Source: Scytonema sp045865695
GTDB taxonomy: Bacteria; Cyanobacteriota; Cyanobacteriia; Cyanobacteriales; Nostocaceae
NCBI RefSeq assembly: GCF_045865695.1
Contig: NZ_BAACAP010000215.1
Location: forward strand, 1-64,000
DNA length: 64,000 nt
Reading direction: 5' to 3'
The position numbers and the translations under genes are program-made. Below are positions 1-7,312 of this stretch, piece by piece (the stretch's first letter is position 1; every line of letters starts with the position of its first letter). The notes beneath the pieces are model-generated. The model did not search any database and had not been told where the DNA came from. It saw nothing but the letters and a program-made list of their open reading frames with translations.

Positions 1-160
1 GGTTAGGGGTTAGGGGTAGGGGTAGGGGGTTGGGGTTGGGGATTTGGGATGAAAAAGTCTTAATAAATAACTTTGAACACACTGTGTACACCAAGGGTAT
101 GAAAATCAATATTGAGCACAAGTTCCCTACCCCCTACCCCCTAACCCCTAACCCCTCACC
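1..160. repeat. G-rich/C-rich short tandem repeat pair
   Basis: Positions 1-50 carry degenerate GGGGTTA/GGGGTA units and positions 128-160 carry the complementary C-rich units, so the two arms could pair across about 80 bases. The C-rich arm enters the end of the neighbouring minus-strand gene and provides its stop codon. The units resemble the short tandemly repeated repetitive (STRR) sequences known from filamentous cyanobacteria. No gene is visible in the segment between the arms. Confidence 0.7.
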
Positions 161-1176
161 CGATTCATCATCCACTTAAACCGAGTACCAGCTAATAGTG
201 TTGGCTCTAGTACATCAAGAGGAATTTCATCTTCATACTCAATTTCATCCACCATTTGTTGGTCTTTACTGTAGGCTTGTTGACCAAACCCACGCTGCAC
301 TAAGCCTTCTCGCAAACGATCGATTAACACTAGGGAAATAGCGCGATAGAACCGAGTTGCAAAACTGCGATCGCGTTGCAATTTTTCTCTCAACATTTCT
401 TGGGGTATGGCTAACAGCAATGAGTTTTCAGCACATTTAATCGTTGCAGATGCTGTCCCGGCTTCCACAAAAGACATCTCGCCAACAATTTCTCCACTAG
501 CTCGACGAGCTAGTTCTCGTTCGACTAATTGCCCATCTTTCATCATAGAAAACAGCACTACCAAATTGCCTTTCAGCAAAATGTATAAAGCCTCTACTGG
601 TTGGTCTTGTTGAATCAACACAGTTCCCATCACTGCATCTTCTCGCCTACCATGAGTTACCATCCAGTCAATATCATTATCATTAAGAACTGCAAAGACA
701 AACAGCACTTTTCTCAGGGCTTGACTGGGTACAATTTTGTTTTGTGCTAGTAATTTCGAGAGACTCCGCAATCGAGAAGATAGTATACTAGTTATCTCCT
801 GATAAAATCGGGCTGCAAAATCCGGATCTCTATCCATTTTAATTTGCAATTGCCGTTTGGAGATTGACAGTACCCGCGTTGGCTCAACAGTTTTGACTGT
901 TGCAGACGGAGAGCGATCGTCAACAAAAGACATTTCTCCAATGACTTCCCCTTGACCGCAACGAACAATTTCCTGGTCAAGGTCAGAACCTTGTTGAGAA
1001 ATGAGGACTGCTACGGTACCATCAAGAATAAAGTAAATCGAGTCAGAAGGTTGACCTTCCTGAATGAGAATCTTTGCAATCGGTAGGTCTTGCTGCACCC
1101 CAATTTGAGTAATCCACTCTAAATCTGTTGAGTGCAAAACTTTTAAATTGTCAAGTTGGGTCAGTACAGGTGTCAT
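148..1176 (-). CDS. Tandem cyclic-nucleotide-binding-domain protein
   Basis: The 342-residue protein contains two consecutive cNMP-binding (CAP_ED) domains, about residues 15-135 and 165-285. Each has the family pattern of a beta-roll with G-E-hydrophobic-G-E phosphate-binding cassettes (GEVIGEMSFVDDRSPSA and GEIVGEMSFVEAGTASA). No DNA-binding HTH or membrane segment is visible, so it looks like a soluble cytoplasmic sensor that binds cAMP, cGMP or a related ligand, or a degenerate protein-interaction version of one. The duplicated domain suggests internal gene duplication. The last residues (RVRG) and the stop codon are encoded by the adjacent STRR-like repeat, so the native C-terminus may have been altered. 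The start is the ATG at 1176. The ligand and output are unknown. Confidence 0.85.
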   Translation of the reverse strand: MTPVLTQLDNLKVLHSTDLEWITQIGVQQDLPIAKILIQEGQPSDSIYFILDGTVAVLISQQGSDLDQEIVRCGQGEVIGEMSFVDDRSPSATVKTVEPTRVLSISKRQLQIKMDRDPDFAARFYQEITSILSSRLRSLSKLLAQNKIVPSQALRKVLFVFAVLNDNDIDWMVTHGRREDAVMGTVLIQQDQPVEALYILLKGNLVVLFSMMKDGQLVERELARRASGEIVGEMSFVEAGTASATIKCAENSLLLAIPQEMLREKLQRDRSFATRFYRAISLVLIDRLREGLVQRGFGQQAYSKDQQMVDEIEYEDEIPLDVLEPTLLAGTRFKWMMNRVRG

Positions 1177-1256
1177 AGTTGAGATAAGACAGACTAGGTA
1201 TCCTTCTTAAAGTACCCAGTCCAGACTTAGATCCAACATATTTCAGTTGCAAGTGG

Positions 1257-1553
1257 TTATAAAGTTTGAAATACGTACAAAAACCCAAAGCCACTAATTA
1301 TCAAAAACAAAAATGCTGCTAATTGATTGATGCGTGTCTCTGGTGTAGGAGCAATGGCTTCTCGTACCAATATGGAAAATGACGCTCCAACCACCAAACT
1401 CCAACCAAGTATCATGTACGGAGACTGTAATGTAATCTGCCAAACTATTAGTAATGCGATCGCCACTAAAACCATCACCATCTCCACAAACCGAGGAGGG
1501 TTGTACTGGCTCGATAAAATAAACGTGCTAAACCAAAAGCGCCAAAATCTCAT
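1257..1553 (-). CDS. Small membrane protein, unknown function
   Basis: A 98-residue product with three probable transmembrane segments (about residues 25-42, 46-63 and 78-96) joined by short charged loops, including a conserved-looking APTPETRINQ stretch. I do not recognise a named family. The gene lies between the cNMP-binding protein and chlI on the same strand. The region just upstream of the ATG at 1553 is tandem repeat with no clear ribosome-binding site. A downstream ATG (Met27) preceded by GGAG is an alternative start, which would remove the hydrophilic N-terminus. The length and hydrophobicity pattern support a real gene; the function cannot be assigned. Confidence 0.6.
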   Translation of the reverse strand: MRFWRFWFSTFILSSQYNPPRFVEMVMVLVAIALLIVWQITLQSPYMILGWSLVVGASFSILVREAIAPTPETRINQLAAFLFLIISGFGFLYVFQTL

Positions 1554-1555
1554 AT

Positions 1556-1618
1556 GGGGATTGGGGATTAGGGATTGGGGATTAGGGATTGGTCACTGGT
1601 CACTGGTCACTGGTCACT
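1556..1618. repeat. STRR-like tandem repeat (GGGATTA and GGTCACT units)
   Basis: GGGGATT/GGGATTA units run straight into four perfect copies of the heptamer GGTCACT at 1591-1618. The same heptamer, on either strand, recurs at about 21735, 25992, 33272, 47820, 48818 and 55491. Confidence 0.9.
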
Positions 1619-1649
1619 GATTAAATGACCAATGACAAATGACAAACAA

Positions 1650-2765
1650 CTAACTTCTAACTTTTTGTCCCGTACCGTTTTTTTGTGAAGTATCTTCAGG
1701 GATTTCTACGCCAAAAACCCGACCAAAGGCTTTTTCTACTTTGTAGCCAGAATCAATAGACTCCAAGGGGTCTTTCCGCAATCTATGACGCAAACACAAA
1801 GTAATTACGCGCCGAATATCATCAACGGTGACTTCGTTTCGCCCTTCAAATGCGGTTATTGCTTTAGCAGCGCGGTTGGTGACAATATCGCCCCGCAATC
1901 CATCTACATCGAGTTCGGAACAAACTTCAGATATTTTTACTCTTAAATCGTAATCAATTGTAACACTTGGTAAAAGCTGTTGGGCATTGACGATTTTTTG
2001 CTGTAGTTCTTCTTGCTGAGATTTGTACTTTTCCAAAAATCCTGGAGGATTTTGGTCAAATTCTGCCCGTTGTTCCACAATTTGCACTCGTAAAGCTGGT
2101 TCTTTCACTGTATGAATCTCAGCGTGCATACCAAAGCGATCGAGGAGTTGAGGACGCAATTCTCCTTCTTCTGGGTTTCCAGATCCTACTAGCACGAAAC
2201 GCGCCGGGTGACGAATAGATATTCCTTCTCTTTCTACGGTATTCCAGCCACTTGCTGCAGAGTCAAGAAGCACATCTACAAGGTGGTCATCTAGCAAGTT
2301 CACTTCATCTACATAGAGGATACCGCGATTGGCTTTTGCTAACAATCCCGGTTCAAAAGCTTTGACGCCTTCTGATAAAGCTTTTTCGATGTCAATAGTG
2401 CCACAAACTCGGTCTTCTGTGGCTCCTAATGGCAAGTCTACCATTATGACTTTTTTCTGAACTGTGGGAATATCCGCTCCTTGTTCTAATTGTTGGCGGA
2501 TTTCATCACTCATCAAATCGGGATCGCTGGGATGGCTGTTAAATGGGTCATTGGCGACGACAGGAATTTCTGGTAGCAAGTCAGCCAGCGCCCGGATAGT
2601 TGTGGATTTTCCCGTACCGCGATCGCCCATAATCATAACACCACCAATTTTTGGGTCAATCACGTTCAACAACAGAGCCAGTTTCATTTCTTCCTGACCC
2701 ACAATTGCTGTAAATGGAAATACCACGCGACGCGCACTTGCGGTGGCTTGAGCAGTTGGACTCAC
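1650..2765 (-). CDS. chlI: Magnesium chelatase ATPase subunit I
   Basis: ChlI is the AAA+ subunit of magnesium chelatase (ChlH/ChlD/ChlI), which inserts Mg2+ into protoporphyrin IX at the first committed step of chlorophyll synthesis. The product shows the family opening (ARRVVFPFTAIVGQEEMK), a Walker A motif (GDRGTGKST), Walker B (ILYVDEVNLLDD), the sensor region VLVGSGNPEEGELRPQLLDR, and an intact C-terminal helical domain. I place the start at the GTG at 2765, giving 371 residues as in other cyanobacteria. The upstream in-frame extension is translated repeat DNA (Pro/Tyr/Leu-rich) and is not credible coding sequence. Cytoplasmic; no chlH or chlD is present in the window. Confidence 0.95.
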   Translation of the reverse strand: MSPTAQATASARRVVFPFTAIVGQEEMKLALLLNVIDPKIGGVMIMGDRGTGKSTTIRALADLLPEIPVVANDPFNSHPSDPDLMSDEIRQQLEQGADIPTVQKKVIMVDLPLGATEDRVCGTIDIEKALSEGVKAFEPGLLAKANRGILYVDEVNLLDDHLVDVLLDSAASGWNTVEREGISIRHPARFVLVGSGNPEEGELRPQLLDRFGMHAEIHTVKEPALRVQIVEQRAEFDQNPPGFLEKYKSQQEELQQKIVNAQQLLPSVTIDYDLRVKISEVCSELDVDGLRGDIVTNRAAKAITAFEGRNEVTVDDIRRVITLCLRHRLRKDPLESIDSGYKVEKAFGRVFGVEIPEDTSQKNGTGQKVRS

Positions 2766-2815
2766 GCTTGTTACCTTATCTATATATTTCTGATTACCGT
2801 CTTTATTGTGCCATA

Positions 2816-2860
2816 GGTAGGGAGTAGGGGATAGGGGATAGGGGATAGGGGATAGGGGAG
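2816..2860. repeat. STRR-like GGGGATA tandem repeat upstream of chlI
   Basis: Four to five tandem copies of GGGGATA/TAGGGGA lie 50-95 bases upstream of the chlI start codon, in its probable 5' leader. No Shine-Dalgarno or clear promoter can be recognised inside the tract. Confidence 0.8.
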
Positions 2861-3078
2861 GATCACCAATCCCCAATGCCCTTATTCATCAAGTTTTGTA
2901 AATTTAGTCGAATTGCAACATAAAAGTTTGAAACTAACTTGATATATAAACACGGGCTATGATTTTTTGAGTTGTTGTTTTTATACAGGGTAGCTTCGAC
3001 CATTTGCAGATTGCCAACTTATTGGCAATTTCCCAAACATACCTATCCTTTTTCAGCTTGTCACAGGAACATTTTCAT

Positions 3079-3507
3079 ATGGAAGTTAAACCTACTGTAC
3101 AACTACCCTCATCTCCATATATCGAGAGCCACAACCCTCAGATTGATGAAATCTCTCCACCAACAGTCAGATTACTCTTAAAGTCCATTAAAAGGCTATC
3201 ACCGCCCGTAGATGGTTCTTTTGTTTCTGTATACCTAGAAATTTCAAGTCCAATAGAGGTTTTCGGTCCATTTAATCTTGATTCTAGCAATGAGGCTCTA
3301 CTTAATATTGAGAGATGTTTGCAAATTTCCTTGACTCTTACTCTTTGTCAATCTATCAATTCAGGAGCCAGAGAATTCATAAATCGGCAAACAGTTTCAA
3401 TTACAGATGTCACCTCTATGACTCCACTTGTATTTTTAGGAGTAAACGATGTAAGTTATACATTAAACTACGAAATTCTTCCAGGAGGATGTGCATCAGC
3501 ATTATAA
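3079..3507 (+). CDS. Hypothetical protein upstream of exoprotein gene
   Basis: A 142-residue product beginning at the ATG at 3079, which has an AGGA about 10 bases upstream. An upstream in-frame ATG at 3004 would add 25 residues. It has no signal peptide or transmembrane helix. The middle part alternates hydrophobic and polar residues as in a beta-rich fold, and the C-terminus is GGCASAL. I do not recognise the family. It sits 35 bases before a secreted haemagglutinin-type exoprotein on the same strand, so the two may be co-transcribed. It could instead be a small independent gene; nothing in the sequence indicates its role. Confidence 0.5.
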   Translation: MEVKPTVQLPSSPYIESHNPQIDEISPPTVRLLLKSIKRLSPPVDGSFVSVYLEISSPIEVFGPFNLDSSNEALLNIERCLQISLTLTLCQSINSGAREFINRQTVSITDVTSMTPLVFLGVNDVSYTLNYEILPGGCASAL

Positions 3508-3542
3508 AGAAAAATAGCAATTAGCCATTCTTAAATGCCCGA

Positions 3543-6368
3543 ATGAAACGATATATTCTCCACTTTTGTATCATTGGCGGATTTAGCATCTGTTGTTCGA
3601 TTGGTGCTAACTCTACTCATGCTCAAGAAACTCAAGTTATCCCGGATGGAACTCTACCCAATAATACCGTTGTTACGCCACAAAGTAGTATTTATACCAT
3701 AACTGCAGGTACAGAAGCAGGTAATAACTTATTTCATAGCTTTAAGCAATTCAGCATTAAAGCAGGAGAGCGAGTTAATTTTATCAGTCCTAATGCAAAG
3801 ATCGAGAATATTTTAGTTCGGGTAACGGGTGGGAATCGCTCAGAAATTATGGGGACTCTGGCTACGACTGGGGGAGCTAATCCAAACTTGTTTTTGATTA
3901 ATCCTAGCGGAATATTGTTCGGACCAAAAGCTAGTTTGAATGTAGGAGGTTCATTTGTCGCAACAACTGCAAATGCGATCGCATTTGGCAATCGAGGTTT
4001 TTTCAATGCTTCTTTGCCAAACAATCCTGCATTACTAACAGTTCAACCTTCTGCTTTTTTATTCAATCAAATTGCGGCTCAAAGTTCAATTACCAATCAA
4101 TCGACAGCAGGTTTAAAAGTTCCTCAAGGAGAAAGTTTATTGCTACTGGGTGGGAATGTGAACTTAAATAGCGGTTATTTAGAAGCTAAAGGTGGTAGGG
4201 TCGAGTTAGCAGGTGTAGCAAGCGAAGGAACAGTAGGGCTTGTTGAGAGTCAGAATTTGCATTTCATTGTTCCCGATAATTTAGAGCGAGCAGATGTGTC
4301 GCTGACCAATGCAAAAGTTTTAGCTGAGAATGGTGGTAGTATTGCGATCGCTGCCCGTAACCTGAATATTCTACAAGGAAGTCGCATAACATCTGGTGTC
4401 AACTCATTTAGCACTCAAGAGGGAAATATTTTTCTTGATGCTACTGGTAAGATGGCGATCGCAAGAAGCTTTATCCGAAATGAAGTCAGTAGTGACACAA
4501 CACGCTCGTCCAAACCATCATCTCAAGCTGTTAGCAATACAGGTGGTATATATCTCAAAACTGGCTCGCTGTTTTTAAGTGATGGCGCATACCTGAGTAC
4601 CGATACCTATGGTCGAGGAAGCACTACAGGCGTATTTGTTCGAGCTAGTGGGTCTGTTTCTGCCAATAATAGTACTATTACCAGTAATGTGGAGAATTCA
4701 GCAGTTGGCAGTACTGGTGGCATAGATATTAAAGCCGAGTCACTTTCCCTAAATAATCGTACTACATTGAGTGCCAACATTGAAGGACAGGGAAACACGG
4801 TAGGAGTTTTTATACGGGTTAATAATTTTGAGTCTACAAAAAGTTTTATCCAAGCTAAAGCAGGAAGTGCAGCAACAAACAAAGCTGGCGATATCAATAT
4901 CCAAACAGGAAACATATCCTTAACCAATGGTTCGACCTTGGAAACCTTCACTAAAGGTCAATCGATGGCTGGAAATGTGACTATAGTCGCTCAACAGAAG
5001 GCAACTTTTGACGACAGCTTTATCTTTAGCGATACTTTTGGAGCAGGCGATGGAGGGACTGTAAATATCAAGGCAAAAACCTTATTTTTAACCAATGGTG
5101 CGGAAATATTGACCAGAACTTCTGGAAAAGGGAAGGGAGGCGATATTCAAGTTCATGCATCCGATTCCGTTATCATTTCTGGTGTCAATCCAGTTGCAGG
5201 AAATTTGATAAGTGGATTGATTGCTAGTAGCGAAGGGAAAGCGGGAGGACAAGGTGGTGATATTAGTGTAACGTCTCCTATCTTGCAAGTATCACAAGGA
5301 GCAGTGTTGAGTACAAGAACTACGGGTGCTGGTTTTGGAGGTAATATTAAAGTTAACACTAACGACCTTGAGCTTACTGATGGCGGACAATTTGTTACTA
5401 GTAGCTTTAGTAGTGGGAATGCCGGTAACATTACAGTCAATGCCAGTGATACTGTAACTATCTCTGGAAGCGATCCGACTTTAATCGCTCGATTCACGAA
5501 GTATCGTTTGGAGTTGATAGACAATGATGGTTCTAATAGTGGCTTGTTTGCTCGCATTCAAGGAAATCAAGTGGCTAATGCTGGCAATATAGAAGTAACA
5601 GCACCTTTTATTAGTCTCGATAAACAAGGAATTATTACTACGGAAACCAAAGCAGGTGAAGGAGGGAACGTCACTCTTAAGGCAAGAAGCATCTTACTAC
5701 GAAATGGTAGCAAGATAACTGCCACTGCAGGGACTGAGAATGCGGGTGGCAATGGCGGCAATATTGATATAAATACTCAGCTATTAGTCTCTTTAGGTAG
5801 CGATATTACAGCTAATGCCTTTATTGGTCGAGGTGGAAATATCCGCTTGAGTGCTCGAGGTTTGTTTTTGACACCAGATACTAAGATTTCTGCCAGTTCT
5901 CGATTCGGTATAGACGGCGTTGTAGATATCAACAGACCCGATACCGATCCTAGTAGTGGGTTAGTTGAACTACCTGTAAATTTAGCTGATGCAACCCAAC
6001 AAATTGATACAAGTTGCAATCCTGACAACATCCAGACAGCAAGTTCATTTGTTGCTATAGAACGTGGTGGAATACCAGATAGCCCTTTCCAACCGCTAAT
6101 TGCTGATGCGTTGCAAGTGAATTGGGTAACTCCCAAGCTTGAAACTCAAACCGACCCTTTTTTATCTGAAACAAGCCGGAGGTTTGACGCTGAATCCTTC
6201 GGACACTCTACGCAAACGTATATCGCCAAACCTACAGTACCAGAAGCGATCGTTGAAGCAACTGGATGGGTAAAAAGCGGCAATGGAGAGATATCTCTTG
6301 TTGCTCGTACACCAAAGACATTCCAAATAAAAAAATATTCAACTTTCGCTTGTAGTGAGGGCTTTTAG
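3543..6368 (+). CDS. Two-partner-secretion exoprotein (filamentous haemagglutinin N-terminal domain)
   Basis: The 941-residue protein opens with a signal peptide (MKRYILHFCIIGGFSICCS, cleavage near THAQ). A TPS/FHA N-terminal domain follows (about residues 35-170), with the hallmarks NLFHSFKQF and NPSGILFGP. The rest is Gly/Asn/Thr/Ser-rich repeats that look like a right-handed beta-helix stalk. A conserved cyanobacterial C-terminal block comes near the end (GLVELPVNL, an isolated Cys in DTSCNP, and ERGGIPDSPFQPL). Proteins of this type cross the outer membrane through a TpsB porin and act in adhesion or as surface layers; no TpsB gene is visible here. A paralogue lies at 7313-9964. Whether it is an adhesin, a toxin scaffold or a structural protein cannot be decided; no toxin domain is visible. 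Confidence 0.85.
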   Translation: MKRYILHFCIIGGFSICCSIGANSTHAQETQVIPDGTLPNNTVVTPQSSIYTITAGTEAGNNLFHSFKQFSIKAGERVNFISPNAKIENILVRVTGGNRSEIMGTLATTGGANPNLFLINPSGILFGPKASLNVGGSFVATTANAIAFGNRGFFNASLPNNPALLTVQPSAFLFNQIAAQSSITNQSTAGLKVPQGESLLLLGGNVNLNSGYLEAKGGRVELAGVASEGTVGLVESQNLHFIVPDNLERADVSLTNAKVLAENGGSIAIAARNLNILQGSRITSGVNSFSTQEGNIFLDATGKMAIARSFIRNEVSSDTTRSSKPSSQAVSNTGGIYLKTGSLFLSDGAYLSTDTYGRGSTTGVFVRASGSVSANNSTITSNVENSAVGSTGGIDIKAESLSLNNRTTLSANIEGQGNTVGVFIRVNNFESTKSFIQAKAGSAATNKAGDINIQTGNISLTNGSTLETFTKGQSMAGNVTIVAQQKATFDDSFIFSDTFGAGDGGTVNIKAKTLFLTNGAEILTRTSGKGKGGDIQVHASDSVIISGVNPVAGNLISGLIASSEGKAGGQGGDISVTSPILQVSQGAVLSTRTTGAGFGGNIKVNTNDLELTDGGQFVTSSFSSGNAGNITVNASDTVTISGSDPTLIARFTKYRLELIDNDGSNSGLFARIQGNQVANAGNIEVTAPFISLDKQGIITTETKAGEGGNVTLKARSILLRNGSKITATAGTENAGGNGGNIDINTQLLVSLGSDITANAFIGRGGNIRLSARGLFLTPDTKISASSRFGIDGVVDINRPDTDPSSGLVELPVNLADATQQIDTSCNPDNIQTASSFVAIERGGIPDSPFQPLIADALQVNWVTPKLETQTDPFLSETSRRFDAESFGHSTQTYIAKPTVPEAIVEATGWVKSGNGEISLVARTPKTFQIKKYSTFACSEGF

Positions 6369-6586
6369 CCCACCACTAGTAAGGGACGGGTAGGACGCCA
6401 TTCCACATTCCGGAGAAATTTATTTCATTTGTTGCGTAAAAATCAGAAAATCTCCTGAAATATAACTTGGAACTACAGTCATGTTGTGCAATGCAGCATT
6501 TTCTCTAAATCGCTGTGGTTGTGGGACGAAAAATTTTGTGCATCAACCGTAACCACATTACTAAGCTAAAACAGGAGACATTGACA
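6369..6586. other. Intergenic, leader of the RTX gene
   Basis: About 218 bases. The distal part holds the AGGAG ribosome-binding site at 6573-6577 for the gene starting at 6587. I see no hairpin terminator directly after the first exoprotein, so read-through into the RTX gene is possible. Confidence 0.4.
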
Positions 6587-7216
6587 ATGACACTTTTAAA
6601 TACTGAGTTTAAGCTTATTCAAGGTTCCGACGGAGTAAACGATAATTTGTTTGGAACTGCGGTTAACGAACAAATCTTCGGTCAAGCAGGGGATGACACT
6701 CTACATGGTGGTGATGGGAATGATATTGATTTGCTTTTTGGTGGTATGGGGAATGATACGTTAAAAGGAAGTGTGGGTGCTGATTTCTACTTCTTTAACG
6801 ACCCTACTGCTAAAGTAGAATATATAGAATCTAACAAAATTAAGGTGACCAGTTTTGAGGGAATTGATATTATTGAGAACTTTAACGAGAACGAAGATGC
6901 TATTTATGTAGCAGAGAATATTTCTCCGAACCCCAATGCCAATCCGTTTACTAAAGTTCCTCCCCATGATGGCACTGGTCCTGTCAATCCCCCTATCTTT
7001 ATAGAATATAGACAGGTATTAGGCTTTACAAGCCTAGCACCAGGTAAAATTAAGGGCAATGGCATCTTGAATAAAAACTTAACACTAGGAAGCATCAACC
7101 CCTTCCAAAATTCGCTCTTTGAGAATAAACTAGATATCCATACAATTAATCATTTAAATACAAGTATTTTTGATATAAGAGCAACGAACTTTATATTTAG
7201 TTATAATCCTATCTAA
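6587..7216 (+). CDS. RTX-type calcium-binding protein
   Basis: A 209-residue product starting at the ATG at 6587, which has a good AGGAG nine bases upstream; an upstream in-frame start lacks one. Residues about 15-60 hold glycine/aspartate nonapeptide repeats (GQAGDDTLHGGDGNDIDLLFGGMGND-type units), which in haemolysin-type proteins bind Ca2+ and fold into a beta-roll outside the cell. The C-terminal two thirds resembles the region that follows RTX repeats in cyanobacterial proteins (FNENEDAIYV) but contains no enzymatic motif. There is no classical signal peptide, which fits type I secretion. It is flanked by two exoproteins on the same strand, which suggests a surface or matrix function. 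Confidence 0.8.
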   Translation: MTLLNTEFKLIQGSDGVNDNLFGTAVNEQIFGQAGDDTLHGGDGNDIDLLFGGMGNDTLKGSVGADFYFFNDPTAKVEYIESNKIKVTSFEGIDIIENFNENEDAIYVAENISPNPNANPFTKVPPHDGTGPVNPPIFIEYRQVLGFTSLAPGKIKGNGILNKNLTLGSINPFQNSLFENKLDIHTINHLNTSIFDIRATNFIFSYNPI

Positions 7217-7237
7217 TTTGGGAAAATTTAAGTGTCC

Positions 7238-7270
7238 AGAACCCCGACTTCTCCAAGAAGTCGGGGTTCT
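7238..7270. terminator. 15-bp palindromic hairpin after the RTX gene
   Basis: The arms AGAACCCCGACTTCT and AGAAGTCGGGGTTCT are perfectly complementary around a CCA loop. It lies 22 bases after the RTX stop codon. It has no long T-run, so it may be a repeat-derived transcription barrier or RNA stabiliser and not a textbook intrinsic terminator. A sister hairpin lies at 9995-10031. Confidence 0.7.
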
Positions 7271-7312
7271 AATCAACCTTATTACAGAGAAGCTTTTGGG
7301 TTTTGATGTGTA

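Noticed and set aside
1..50. Telomere-like or G-quadruplex element
   Set aside because: The GGGGTTA-type units are short and degenerate, and similar STRR tracts occur at many other sites; a quadruplex is possible but nothing indicates function.
2766..2876. N-terminal extension of ChlI by 37 codons
   Set aside because: The extension is made of Pro/Tyr/Leu codons from GGGGATA repeats; the family begins near the GTG at 2765.
4607..6136. Several long minus-strand frames inside the first exoprotein gene
   Set aside because: They are antisense shadows of Gly/Asn/Thr-rich repeats; none has a start context or family motif.
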